DNA of 34,012 nucleotides from Bradyrhizobium sp. (GTDB taxonomy: Bacteria; Pseudomonadota; Alphaproteobacteria; Rhizobiales; Xanthobacteraceae), in NCBI GenBank assembly GCA_028290305.1, contig JAQGKC010000439.1, forward strand, positions 1 to 34,012. The letters run 5' to 3'. Below are positions 15,369-24,279 of the stretch, piece by piece. The notes under the pieces are model-generated. The model was not told the origin of the DNA. It saw nothing but the letters and a program-made list of their open reading frames with translations, and made no database searches. Both the position numbers and the translations under genes were made by a program. How positions within the stretch are numbered: position 1 is the stretch's first letter; every line of letters begins with the position of its first letter.

Positions 15369-16477
15369 GGCAGAGCGTAGAGTCCCTTTGCATTTTCACT
15401 GAACACTTTGCGTCGTTCCTCGTCGGAAAGTGTGATCTTGAAGGCGTAGCGCGGATCGTCGAAATCCCAATGCGGATAGTCGCTAGAGAACATCAGCCGA
15501 TCCCAGCCCAGCCAATCGATCACATCGCGCAATTGCGCCTGCTTGCGGGTCTCTTCCATCGGCTGGGTCGTGAACCATACACTGCGGCGCAGATATTCCG
15601 ACGGCGGCTTTGGAACGTGCGGCACCTCCGCACGCAGCCGCGACCAATGCTTGTCCATGCGCCAGCTCAGAGACGGCGCCCAGGTAAAGCCGCCTTCCAC
15701 CGAAACCACTTTCAGATTTGGAAAGCGTTCGAACACGCCTTCGAAGATCATGCTGGTCAAAACGCCCTGCATGATAGTCCCGAACGTGTTGTGCTCCTCC
15801 AGGTAATAAGTCGGCCATCCCGCGCCGGCGGACGGATGTCCGCCACCCATCGCCGCGGGGTGAAACGCGACCGGGAGTCCGGCGCGCTCGGCCGCGGCGT
15901 AGATCGGCCAGTACCGCTTGCGCCCCAGCGGCTCCTGCGCCTTGGGAGAAAGCAGAATCTGCCTGAATCTCGTGTCATACGCACGCCGCTCGATTTCAGC
16001 GGCGGCGAATTCCGCGTCCTCCTGCGGCACGATGATCGCGGCGACCAATCTGCGGTCCTGATCCACCCATCGCTCGGCCTGCCAATCGTTGATCGCGGTC
16101 GATAACGCCTCCGCGAAATGCTGGTTGCGCTCTTCGAAGATGCCGCGCCCAAGCGCTATCAGCATGCCGAACTCGATCCCGTTCGGATCGAGATGCTGCT
16201 TCTGCAGCAAGGGAAGCGAACAACCGGGCGGTCCGCCCTCCTCCGGATAGGCGTCAGCCCGCATGCCGCGCGCCATCATGCGAGGATGCGGCTCCTGATT
16301 ATAGAGGCCGCCACGGACATGCGGTCCGATCGCCTCGACATGCTGGCGCCAGCGCGCCGGTAGCCAAGGATAAAGATCGGCCGCGGAGCGCGCGGTGATA
16401 TGCACGTCGCAATCGACGATGTAGGTGCGGGTCGCGACAGGACGCGCGGTCGTGCGTTCAAGGAGGTCCTGGTTCAT
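15365..16477 (-). CDS. Amidohydrolase-2 (ACMSD-like) family protein, type A copy 1
   Basis: A 370-residue TIM-barrel metal enzyme. The N-terminal metal motif is VDCDVHITAR, giving Asp24-x-His26 where the family often has His-x-His. The middle has VAFHPAAMGGGHPSAG, and the C-terminal metal Asp lies in FSSDYPHWDFDDP. The family contains non-oxidative decarboxylases and hydrolases of cyclic organic acids. ADAYPEEGGPPGCSLPLLQKQHLD is shared with the paralogue at 21968-23071. The start at 16477 overlaps the stop of the upstream type B gene (ATGA), and its stop overlaps the Rieske start. The substrate is unknown. Confidence 0.9.
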   Translation of the reverse strand: MNQDLLERTTARPVATRTYIVDCDVHITARSAADLYPWLPARWRQHVEAIGPHVRGGLYNQEPHPRMMARGMRADAYPEEGGPPGCSLPLLQKQHLDPNGIEFGMLIALGRGIFEERNQHFAEALSTAINDWQAERWVDQDRRLVAAIIVPQEDAEFAAAEIERRAYDTRFRQILLSPKAQEPLGRKRYWPIYAAAERAGLPVAFHPAAMGGGHPSAGAGWPTYYLEEHNTFGTIMQGVLTSMIFEGVFERFPNLKVVSVEGGFTWAPSLSWRMDKHWSRLRAEVPHVPKPPSEYLRRSVWFTTQPMEETRKQAQLRDVIDWLGWDRLMFSSDYPHWDFDDPRYAFKITLSDEERRKVFSENAKGLYALP

Positions 16478-17580
16478 GCGGAAAGCTCCGATGCAGCGGG
16501 GGTTGCGATGTGCGGCTTCTGAAGTCGGCGATAGGTCGCGTAGGGATTGTCGATCGCGATCTTGCGAATGAGTTCCGGCGAAAAGCCGTCGGGAATGACG
16601 TCCTCGCCATCGAAATGCCAATGCGGATAGTCGGTCGAGAACAGCAATATCTCGTCGGTGCCGAAATGATCGAGCACCCGCTCCACCAACGTCGGGTCCG
16701 AGGGGGCATCAAACGGCTGCAACGTCAGCCGCACCCGCTCGCAGATGATTTCACGTGGAATGCGATCGATCCAGGGCAATTCGGTGCGAACGCCAAGCCA
16801 CATCTTGTCCTGCCGCCAGAGGAACGGCGGCAGCCACGTCGCGCCGGTTTCAGCGAGCACGAAAATCAGATCGGGGAATTTCTGGAACACGCCCTCCGCC
16901 AGCAAGCTGACCAGCGCGCCCTCGAAGCCGGTGGATTGCGTGACATAATCCTCGACGAAATAAGACGGCCAGCCATTCCCCATCGGCGCCTGCCGGTAGA
17001 GGCCGCCGGCATGCAGGCAAATCGGAAGACCGGCGCGGGCGGCGGCCTCAAAGACCGGCCAATAGATCCGGCGTCCGATCGGCATCTCGCCAAGCGACGG
17101 CAGCAGGATCTGGACGAAATCGGGATTGCCTGCGAGCCGTTCGATCTCGGCGACCGCGAGTTTTGGATCCTGCAACGACACGACGATGGAGCCGCGAAGC
17201 CTGCGATCGGTCGGAAGTAGCTCCTTAGCCACCCAGTCATTGAACGCGCCGAGAATGGCCGACGCCATGTCGCCGTTGAACAGCGCCACCGCGCCATGGA
17301 TGATGTTGCAGATGGCGTAATCGGCGCCGAAAGCGTCGAGCGCCTGGCTCCGGAGCATCGCCATGTCCGAACCGGGCACGCCACCTTTCGGCTTCCAATC
17401 GGGACGGCCATGAATCGGCAGCAACGGATTGTTGCTGGTCATCGTAAAGCCCATACGATCGACGTGCCGATTGTGAAGCTGATCGCTCCAGTAGTCCGTC
17501 ATGTAGGGCAGCAGCGCCGACATCGGAGGCGTCGCCGGATGAATATCGCAATCGACGGCTCCGCGAAACGGAAGTTTCAT
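16474..17580 (-). CDS. Amidohydrolase-2 family protein, type B copy 1
   Basis: A 368-residue protein. AVDCDIHPATPP near the start gives Asp12-x-His14; ICLHAGGLYRQAPMGNGWPSYFVEDY is in the middle, and the metal Asp lies in FSTDYPHWHFDGED. It differs from the type A neighbour in the first 100 residues but matches the type B paralogue at 23068-24198 (VEDYV, QPFDAP/QPVDAP). Types A and B therefore form a conserved pair and may be subunits or consecutive enzymes. The start overlaps the stop of the ATPase gene by ATGA, so it is translationally coupled to the transporter. No signal peptide is present. Confidence 0.9.
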   Translation of the reverse strand: MKLPFRGAVDCDIHPATPPMSALLPYMTDYWSDQLHNRHVDRMGFTMTSNNPLLPIHGRPDWKPKGGVPGSDMAMLRSQALDAFGADYAICNIIHGAVALFNGDMASAILGAFNDWVAKELLPTDRRLRGSIVVSLQDPKLAVAEIERLAGNPDFVQILLPSLGEMPIGRRIYWPVFEAAARAGLPICLHAGGLYRQAPMGNGWPSYFVEDYVTQSTGFEGALVSLLAEGVFQKFPDLIFVLAETGATWLPPFLWRQDKMWLGVRTELPWIDRIPREIICERVRLTLQPFDAPSDPTLVERVLDHFGTDEILLFSTDYPHWHFDGEDVIPDGFSPELIRKIAIDNPYATYRRLQKPHIATPAASELSA

Positions 17581-18689
17581 CGGTTGGTCTCCCCTTGATC
17601 TAGCACAGCCCAGGCCGCGCTCTGCGGAACGGCCACGGTCACATTGTCGCCGACGGCATAGCCGCCGAAGGCAGGCGCATCGACATTTAGCCGGCCCTCT
17701 TCCGTCTCCACAAAGATCGACCGGGTCGGACCGCGGAAAATCGTGTGCGCGATCCGTCCGGACCACCTCAAACCGCCGTTATCAGCACTCGCGGGCGCGA
17801 TGCTGATGTCTTCCGGCCGCACCATCACGGTGACGGCCTGCCCCGCCGCCACTTCGGCCGCGGCTTCGCATCGCCCACGCCAACCGCGCCCAACCACGTC
17901 AAGCTGCACCCGCCCACCGTCGATGCGGGCACAAGATTCCACATTGGCGTTGAGCAGGTTCGGTGTACCGAAAAACCCGGCGACCGTGCGATTGGCGGGG
18001 TAGCGATAAATGTCCTCGGGCGCGCCGATTTGCTGAATCCGGCCCTGATCCATCACGACCACGCGGTCGGAAAGCGCCATCGCCTCCGACTGGTCGTGAG
18101 TAACATAGAGCGTGGTCATGCCGAGCCGCCGCTGGATTGCGCGAAATTCGTCACCCATCTGCAGGCGCAGCTTGGCGTCGAGATTGCTTAGGGGCTCGTC
18201 GAGCAGAAGCACCTTCGGCTCGAACACCAGCGCGCGTGCAATGGCGACGCGTTGCTGCTGGCCGCCCGACAGCGCCGGGGCGGGACGCTCGGCAAACCGC
18301 TCCATTTCGACCAGCCGCAACGCCTTCAGAACGAGATCGCGGATGTCGGCGGCGGACCTCCGGCGCACGCGCAGGGGATAGGCGACGTTTTCGAACACCG
18401 TCATATGCGGCCATATCGCGTAGGACTGGAACACCATGCCGAGACGGCGGCGTTCCGACGGCACAAACACGCGCGACGCCGCATCGCTGACGACCTCGTT
18501 TCCGATGCTGATCCGGCCGCCGGTATTTTGTTCAAGGCCCGCCACCATGCGCAACGTCGTGGTCTTGCCGCATCCCGACGGTCCCAGCAGCGTGACGAAC
18601 TCGCCCTCCCTGACGCGCAGGTCGACGTCGCTGACGGCGGCGAAATCGCCGAAGCGTCGGCTCACTCTCTCAAGCAGAACATTAGACAT
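17577..18689 (-). CDS. ABC transporter ATP-binding protein, Fe3+/spermidine/putrescine type
   Basis: A 370-residue ATPase with Walker A GPSGCGKTT (36-44), the signature ALSGGQQQR (139-147), Walker B VLLLDEPLSNLD (160-171) and the H-loop in TLYVTHDQSEAMALSDR. After residue about 235 comes a TOBE-type regulatory domain (VMVRPEDISIAP, GRIAHTIFRGPTRSIFVETE), typical of FbpC/PotA/UgpC. It would energise import through the permease encoded just upstream (16 bases away). It is the only ATPase of the ten-gene operon, so both binding-protein copies would depend on it. Confidence 0.95.
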   Translation of the reverse strand: MSNVLLERVSRRFGDFAAVSDVDLRVREGEFVTLLGPSGCGKTTTLRMVAGLEQNTGGRISIGNEVVSDAASRVFVPSERRRLGMVFQSYAIWPHMTVFENVAYPLRVRRRSAADIRDLVLKALRLVEMERFAERPAPALSGGQQQRVAIARALVFEPKVLLLDEPLSNLDAKLRLQMGDEFRAIQRRLGMTTLYVTHDQSEAMALSDRVVVMDQGRIQQIGAPEDIYRYPANRTVAGFFGTPNLLNANVESCARIDGGRVQLDVVGRGWRGRCEAAAEVAAGQAVTVMVRPEDISIAPASADNGGLRWSGRIAHTIFRGPTRSIFVETEEGRLNVDAPAFGGYAVGDNVTVAVPQSAAWAVLDQGETNR

Positions 18690-18705
18690 CAGACATCCAA
18701 TCCAA

Positions 18706-20472
18706 TCACAGCGCGCCGACCCATTTCTTGATCACGCGCAGTTGCACCCATCTGAAAACGATCACCATGACCATCATGATCAGCCCGATCACGCTGACCT
18801 GCTCGGCGTTGCCATTGGCCCACAGCTTCAGCAGCACCACCGACAGAACCTCGGAACCAACCGAGTAAAGCAGCACGGAAGCGCTGAGTTCGCGCATGAT
18901 TCCAAAGAACACCAGCACCCAGCCCACCGCGAATGAAGGCCAGACCAGCGCGATCATGATGCGGCGCATGGTCTGCAACCAGCTCGCGCCATGCACGCGC
19001 GAGCACTCCTCGAGATCAAAGGACAATTGGGCATAGGCGCTCGACATCACCCGAACCGAGAGCGGCGTGCCCAGCGAAATATAGGCCAACAGCAGCGCCC
19101 AGATCGTCCCGTAGATCGGGATGGCGTGCGGCAGCAGTGCGAAACCCCAGAGGAAGCCGACGCCCAGAACGATGCCCGGCATCATCCATGGCAACCACGC
19201 CATCGCGTCGATCAGGCGGCGTCCGCGCCATTTGGTGCGGACCGAGATATAGGCGACGGTGCCGCCGAGCCCCATCGTCAGCGTGGCGCCGATGAACCCG
19301 AGCAGCATGGTGTTGCCGAAGCCGCGCCAGAATTCGCTGCTGCCCGCCACCGCTTGATAATGTTCGAGCGTCAGCATGTCCCATTGGTAGAAACCGAAGA
19401 ACTTGAAGAACGATCCGATCAGGAGCTGACCTACCGGCAGGACCACCGTGACGAAGAAGAACAATGCGCAAAACGCGAAGGTTACCCAGCGCCATCTGCC
19501 GAGCTTCATCACCGCCGGCGAATAGCCCTTGCCGGTCACGGTCTGGAAGCTGCGCCCGCGCAACACGCCCCATTGCAGCAGAATGATCAGGAACATCAGC
19601 GCCATGATCACGAAGCTGATCGCGGTCGCATATTGATATTGCGGTGGCGAACGCTGATTGATGGAATCGTAGATGTCGGTCGTAATGACGTGGATGCCGG
19701 CCGGCGAGCCGAAGAACAACGGCGATTCGAAATTCTCGATGCCGCGGATAAAACTGAGGATCGCCGCCCCTGTGAGCGCGGGCAGCATCAGCTTCAGCGT
19801 CACGGTCAGGAAAGTCCGCAAACGCGTCGCCCCACACATCCGGGCCGCTTCCTCGAGGCTCGGATCCATCGCGCGAAACGCATCGACGATCAACAGGAAC
19901 AGGAACGGCACTGAATATTGCATCATGTGCCAGATCACGCCGCCGTAGGAATAGACGTTGATCGGCGAACCGGTCGACCCCGTGATCCACTGATAAAGCT
20001 GGTTGAGCAGCCCGACCTGCGGATTGCCCAGCATGCCCCAGGCCATCGCCGTGAGGATCGGCGGGATAAAGAACGGCAGCGTCACCAGCACTTCGAGCGT
20101 TCCGCGAAACGGGGTGTCCGTCCTCGCCAGAATCCAGGCCAGCAACACAGCCAGGACCACCGAAGGGATGGTCTTTGCCAGCGATATGCCGATGGTGTTG
20201 AGCAGGGCGAGCAGGCTCTGCTGGGAACCGATGTCGCGATAGCCGTCGAGATTGAACACGCCGGCCACACCAGGAGGCGTCGAGTGTAGGCTGCCGTAGA
20301 GCAGCATCGACAACGGGTAGACCGTCAGGAACGCCAGCAAAAGGGCCAGCAGGGTCAGGCCAACGATGCGGCCTGCCGGCGTCGCCTGCAGCGACCGCCA
20401 GACGGCGGAACTTCCCGATCGTGGCGGCGTCGTCACGATCTCCGATACGCGATCGTCGGCTGAAAGAGTCAT
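18706..20472 (-). CDS. ABC transporter permease with two fused transmembrane domains (FbpB type)
   Basis: A 588-residue inner-membrane protein made of two related halves of about six helices each. The coupling EAA loops are LEEAARMCGATRLRTFLTVTL (206-226) and LEECSRVHGASWLQTMRRIM (487-506), one per half, as in FbpB-type ferric permeases where a single polypeptide forms the whole channel. It lies 13 bases after the stop of binding-protein copy 2 and 16 bases before the ATPase. The set SBP, permease, ATPase is thus complete, with a second SBP further down the operon. The ATG at 20472 is the natural start. Confidence 0.94.
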   Translation of the reverse strand: MTLSADDRVSEIVTTPPRSGSSAVWRSLQATPAGRIVGLTLLALLLAFLTVYPLSMLLYGSLHSTPPGVAGVFNLDGYRDIGSQQSLLALLNTIGISLAKTIPSVVLAVLLAWILARTDTPFRGTLEVLVTLPFFIPPILTAMAWGMLGNPQVGLLNQLYQWITGSTGSPINVYSYGGVIWHMMQYSVPFLFLLIVDAFRAMDPSLEEAARMCGATRLRTFLTVTLKLMLPALTGAAILSFIRGIENFESPLFFGSPAGIHVITTDIYDSINQRSPPQYQYATAISFVIMALMFLIILLQWGVLRGRSFQTVTGKGYSPAVMKLGRWRWVTFAFCALFFFVTVVLPVGQLLIGSFFKFFGFYQWDMLTLEHYQAVAGSSEFWRGFGNTMLLGFIGATLTMGLGGTVAYISVRTKWRGRRLIDAMAWLPWMMPGIVLGVGFLWGFALLPHAIPIYGTIWALLLAYISLGTPLSVRVMSSAYAQLSFDLEECSRVHGASWLQTMRRIMIALVWPSFAVGWVLVFFGIMRELSASVLLYSVGSEVLSVVLLKLWANGNAEQVSVIGLIMMVMVIVFRWVQLRVIKKWVGAL

Positions 20473-20485
20473 CGAGCGAACGGCC

Positions 20486-21499
20486 TCACGGGTAGAGTTT
20501 CCTGGCGAGCGCCATCATGTCCGGACGTTCAGAAAGTTTGGCGGGGCCCATCAGCTTGGCGTTGGCGTAAGGCTGGGCTTCCGGATCGGCGCGTTCGGCC
20601 GCGCCCTGCACGACCGGAAGCATCCAGGCGTTGGCGTAAAGCGCCTGCGAATCGACGCTCAGAAAATGTTGTATGAACAGCCGCGCGGCATTCGGATGCG
20701 GCGCGCTCTTTAGCATCGCCATATCCATCTGCGCGTATGGCGCGCCCTCTTTCGGCACCACGACCTTGACCGGCAGGCCCTTGAGATCCGAGGCAAAGGC
20801 GAAGACCTGAGTAATATAGATCGGGTATTCGCCTCGCGCGACGCGGCGTGCATCATTGCGCATATCGCGGCTGAAGACCGGTTTCTGCTCGGCCAGCTTT
20901 TCGTTGAAGCCGGCACCCATACTGTTCTGCAGGATGGCGAAAAGAGTGTTGCCGCTACCAAGCGGACGCATGTCGTCCGACAGAAGCTTGCCTTTCCATT
21001 TCTGCGAGGTCAGGTCATTCCAACTGGTTGGGACGTCCTCGTCCTTGACGAGCCTGGTGTTGATCAGGATGCCCATCGGCTGAACATAGGCGGGCACGCT
21101 GAACTCGGTGGTCTTGAACGGCGGGCGCAGGTTGGCGGCATTGGGGATCGGCGGCAGTTTCTGAATGAAGTCGCCATTCTTGAGCTGCTCCTCGATCATG
21201 GTCGTGGTGACCATTTCGGCGTCGCCGAGATAGCGGCCGGCCGATTGTTCGGTCCTGATACGCTCGACCAGTTCGCTGGCGCGCAAATCGAGGCTCTCGA
21301 CGGGGATCCCGTAAGTCTTCTCGAATGACTTGATGACCGCCTGGAAATAAGGCGCACCCAGCGCCATGTTATAGACGACGACCTTGCCCTCCTGCTTGGC
21401 CGCGGTGACGACGGCATCCCAGGACGCGTCTTGCGCCGACGCCGGAGCTACCACACCGGCAAACAAGGCGATCAGGGCAAGTCTTTTCAAATTCACCAA
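20486..21499 (-). CDS. Fe3+-type ABC transporter substrate-binding protein (copy 2)
   Basis: A 337-residue secreted protein whose signal peptide ends VAPASA before QDASWDAVV. VVVYNMALGAPYFQAVIKSF, RASELVERIRTEQSAGRYLGD, WNDLTSQKWKGKLLSDDMR and SAPHPNAARLFIQHF match the copy at 13875-14927 in the same order. The start at 21499 is a TTG with GGAGGA eight bases upstream; a GTG three bases later is also possible, and there is no suitable ATG. It is encoded directly before the permease, so it is probably the primary receptor. The paralogue may widen the ligand range. Confidence 0.88.
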   Translation of the reverse strand: MVNLKRLALIALFAGVVAPASAQDASWDAVVTAAKQEGKVVVYNMALGAPYFQAVIKSFEKTYGIPVESLDLRASELVERIRTEQSAGRYLGDAEMVTTTMIEEQLKNGDFIQKLPPIPNAANLRPPFKTTEFSVPAYVQPMGILINTRLVKDEDVPTSWNDLTSQKWKGKLLSDDMRPLGSGNTLFAILQNSMGAGFNEKLAEQKPVFSRDMRNDARRVARGEYPIYITQVFAFASDLKGLPVKVVVPKEGAPYAQMDMAMLKSAPHPNAARLFIQHFLSVDSQALYANAWMLPVVQGAAERADPEAQPYANAKLMGPAKLSERPDMMALARKLYP

Positions 21500-21554
21500 G
21501 GATTTCGTCCTCCGCGTGATTTATTGCTATCCCGATCGAGCATTCGATCAGGTC

Positions 21555-21968
21555 TCAGACTTCGATCACCACATACTGCTTCTCGATCGAAACCGGGAAG
21601 GTTTCGGCCTGCAGTTCGCCTTCGACCAGCGCGCCGCCGGATTCCACCTTCAGCTCGAAGCTGCGAACCTTGGTGCGATCCGGTTCGCACCACGATTTTC
21701 CGGTTCTCAGATCGAACTCCCATCCATGCCATGGACAACGCAGCAATTCGCCGCGCCGGCTGAACTGGTAGGATCCCGGCTCGCTGGACTCCACGAGACC
21801 GACGACGCGCCCCTTGCACAAGGACGCGCCTTCGTGCGGGCAGCGGTTACCGACGGCAAAATACTTGCCGTCGACATTGAAGATTCCGATCTCCCGTCCC
21901 TTCACGTTCACCAGCTTTCGCTTGCCGGGCGGGATATCATCGATGGTTGCCACGATGTGCCGCGCCAT
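21555..21968 (-). CDS. Rieske [2Fe-2S] ferredoxin-like protein (copy 2)
   Basis: A 137-residue protein with cluster ligands Cys43/His45 in NRCPHEGASLCKG and Cys78/His81 in RCPWHGWEFDLRTG. Length and ligand positions equal those of copy 1 at 14955-15368, and most core residues agree. It begins on the last base of the stop codon of the type A amidohydrolase (TGATG), so the two are translationally coupled. As with copy 1 there is no oxygenase or reductase gene beside it. A 55-base gap separates it from the binding-protein gene. Confidence 0.93.
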   Translation of the reverse strand: MARHIVATIDDIPPGKRKLVNVKGREIGIFNVDGKYFAVGNRCPHEGASLCKGRVVGLVESSEPGSYQFSRRGELLRCPWHGWEFDLRTGKSWCEPDRTKVRSFELKVESGGALVEGELQAETFPVSIEKQYVVIEV

Positions 21969-23071
21969 CAGCGAAATCCGTAGAACGTCTGTGCGTTTCG
22001 ATAGAGAAGCTGGTCGCGCTGCGCCTCGCTGAGAGGCGCCTTGAAGGCGTAACGCGGGTCGTCAAAATCCCAATGCGGATAATCGGTCGAGAACAGCAGG
22101 CGGTCCCAGCCGATCCGATCGAACAGATCGATCAGGTGGGCGGCGCGGCCCGGCTCTTCCATCGGCTGGGTGGTAAACCAGACCTGCTCGCGGATATATT
22201 CGGAAGGCGGCCGCTTCAAATGAGGCACTTCACTGCGCAGCCGCGACCAGTGCTTGTCCATTCTGGCGCTCAACGATGGTATCCAGCCAAGCCCGCCTTC
22301 CATGATCACGACCCGAAGTTTTGGGAATCGCTCGAACACGCCTTCGAACACCAGGCTGGTCAGGACCGCCTGCATGGTCTGCGCCACCGCGTGGTGCTCT
22401 TCCATATAATAAGACGGCCACCCGCCTCCGGTGGACGGATGCCCATTGGTGCCACCGACATGGATCGCGATCGGCAAGTCGTTACGCACCGCCGCCTCGA
22501 AAATCGGCCAATAGCGGCGCCGGCCGAGCGGCTCATCGGTCCGAGGCAGAACGAGGATCTGCGTGAAGCTCGGATCGCACCCCCGGGCATCGATTTCGGC
22601 GACGGAAGCTGCGGTATCTTCCTGCGCAACGAGAATCGAGGCACGCAACCGCGGTTCGTTCTTGACCCAGCGCTCGACCTGCCAGCTGTTCATGGCCTGG
22701 GTCAGCGCCACGCCGAAATCCAGATTGCGCTGACTGCCGGGGTTCCACCGTAACGGAATCAGCATTCCGATCTCGACGCCGTTGGCATCGAGATGCTGGG
22801 TCCGCATCAATTCCAGGCTGGAGCCGGGAGGACCGCCTTCCTCGGGATAGGCATCGACCCGCGCCGCGTCCGGCGACATCCGCGGATGGGTCAGCGCTTC
22901 GGAAAAGGCGTGGCGCAGATGGCTGCCATAGACCGAGAGGTGTTCGATCCATTGCCTGGCCAGATAGGGATGAACTTCGGTCCAGGACATCATCGCCGGA
23001 TGGATATCGCAATCGATCACCCGCAACTTTGATGCGGCGGCACTGCCTCGCTCGAGTTCGACGATGCTCAT
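21968..23071 (-). CDS. Amidohydrolase-2 family protein, type A copy 2
   Basis: A 367-residue protein with VIDCDIHPAMMSW near the start (Asp22-x-His24), VDAYPEEGGPPGSSLELMRTQHLD, IAIHVGGTNGHPSTGGGWPSYYMEEHHA and the metal-site FSTDYPHWDFDDPRYAFK. These match type A copy 1 at 15365-16477 closely. Only the first His of the classic H-x-H pair is altered (Asp), as in all four amidohydrolases here. The start overlaps the stop of the type B gene by ATGA. A decarboxylase or ring hydrolase on an organic acid is the likely role. Confidence 0.9.
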   Translation of the reverse strand: MSIVELERGSAAASKLRVIDCDIHPAMMSWTEVHPYLARQWIEHLSVYGSHLRHAFSEALTHPRMSPDAARVDAYPEEGGPPGSSLELMRTQHLDANGVEIGMLIPLRWNPGSQRNLDFGVALTQAMNSWQVERWVKNEPRLRASILVAQEDTAASVAEIDARGCDPSFTQILVLPRTDEPLGRRRYWPIFEAAVRNDLPIAIHVGGTNGHPSTGGGWPSYYMEEHHAVAQTMQAVLTSLVFEGVFERFPKLRVVIMEGGLGWIPSLSARMDKHWSRLRSEVPHLKRPPSEYIREQVWFTTQPMEEPGRAAHLIDLFDRIGWDRLLFSTDYPHWDFDDPRYAFKAPLSEAQRDQLLYRNAQTFYGFR

Positions 23072-24198
23072 GCGCTGATCTCCATCGTAAGATCGGCCTT
23101 GGCCAACCGCGGATACGTCGCGAGCGCATTTTCGCTGGTGATCTTATTCAACACCGCGCCGGAAAGCCCGTCCGGCAGCACGCGATCGCCGTCGAACTGC
23201 CAATGCGGATAATCCGTCGAGAACAGAAACAGCTCATCGGAATCAAGATGCTCGATCAGCCGCAGGATCGCTTCCGTCTCGTCCGGCGCATCGACCGGTT
23301 GAACCGTGAAGCGGACATGGTCGCGCACGATTTCCGACGGCGTACGCGTCACCCAGGGAACCTCGGCCCGAACGCCCTTCCAGGTCTTGTCGGCGCGCCA
23401 GACAAAGCCGCTCAACCAGGTCAGCCCCGACTCGATGGCGACCACCTTGAGCCCGGGAAACTTGGCGAACACGCCTTCGGAGATCATGCTCTGCAGTTGA
23501 TTTTCGAACGCGGCGGACTGCGACACATAGTCCTCGACATAATAAGACGGCCATCCCACGGCCGTCGGCGCGTAGCGGTAGGCGCTGCCGGCGTGAACCC
23601 CGATCGGCAGACCGAGTTTCTCCGCCAAACGATAGATCGGCCAGAGCTGCCGCCGGCCCAGCGTGACCTCGCCGGAGACCAGCATCAACACCTGCACGAA
23701 CCGCATATCGTCGACGCGCCGTTCGATTTCGGCAACCGCAAGCTCGGTATTGTGCGCGGCGATCACGATCGACGCGCGCAGCCGTGGATCACGGCTCAGC
23801 CACGTATCGCGGATCCAGTCGTTGGTGGCACGGCAGAGCACGGCGGCCATGTCTTCGCTATGCATGACCTGGGCACCGTACAGGCAGTTGAGGATGCCAA
23901 ATCGCGGCTGATAGCGATCGAGCACATGGGCTTGCATCGCCTCCAGCGACGATCCGGGCTTCTGCTCGCGTTCGAGTTTCCAGTCCGGGCGGCAGGACAG
24001 CGGCGCGTTCTGAGGATAGCTGGTGAGGCTGAGATTCAGGCGGTCGAGCGCACGAACCGAGACCATTTCGCGCCAATAATCGTCGAGATACGGCAACAGC
24101 ACGCTCATCCCGGGCAATGCGGGATGCAGATCACAGTCAATCGCGCCGGCATATTTGGCCGGCCGACCGGCGTCGGTTGCTTGGGGATCTCCTGCCAT
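23068..24198 (-). CDS. Amidohydrolase-2 family protein, type B copy 2
   Basis: A 376-residue protein and the first gene of the ten-gene operon. AIDCDLHPALPGMSVLLPYLDDYW gives Asp23-x-His25; IGVHAGSAYRYAP and the metal-site FSTDYPHWQFDGDRVLPDG follow. It matches type B copy 1 at 16474-17580 along the full length (LAVAEIERR, VGWPSYYVEDYVSQS, QPVDAPDE). The ATG at 24198 has only a weak AGAA upstream. The promoter region is shared with the divergent MarR gene and contains two palindromes. Confidence 0.9.
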   Translation of the reverse strand: MAGDPQATDAGRPAKYAGAIDCDLHPALPGMSVLLPYLDDYWREMVSVRALDRLNLSLTSYPQNAPLSCRPDWKLEREQKPGSSLEAMQAHVLDRYQPRFGILNCLYGAQVMHSEDMAAVLCRATNDWIRDTWLSRDPRLRASIVIAAHNTELAVAEIERRVDDMRFVQVLMLVSGEVTLGRRQLWPIYRLAEKLGLPIGVHAGSAYRYAPTAVGWPSYYVEDYVSQSAAFENQLQSMISEGVFAKFPGLKVVAIESGLTWLSGFVWRADKTWKGVRAEVPWVTRTPSEIVRDHVRFTVQPVDAPDETEAILRLIEHLDSDELFLFSTDYPHWQFDGDRVLPDGLSGAVLNKITSENALATYPRLAKADLTMEISA

Positions 24199-24244
24199 AA
24201 GCTTTTCTGCGTTGAGGGTTTGGCGCTTTGGCCAGATTGGTCTT

Positions 24245-24274
24245 ATGTTGACGGATCAATAAATGACATGTCAA
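24245..24274 (-). promoter_or_regulatory. Candidate promoter and MarR-type operator of the amidohydrolase operon
   Basis: On the minus strand TTGACA (24274-24269) is followed after 18 bases by CAACAT (24250-24245), a weak -10. The -35 overlaps the perfect palindrome TGACATGTCA (24264-24273). The same half-sites TGACA/TGTCA overlap the -35 of the other MarR-linked operon at 33034-33049. The palindrome is clear; the -10 is uncertain. Confidence 0.5.
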
Positions 24275-24279
24275 GCAAT

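Noticed and set aside
18991..19914. Long plus-strand frame opposite the fused permease
   Set aside because: It is a shadow of the permease gene, which has two clear EAA loops.
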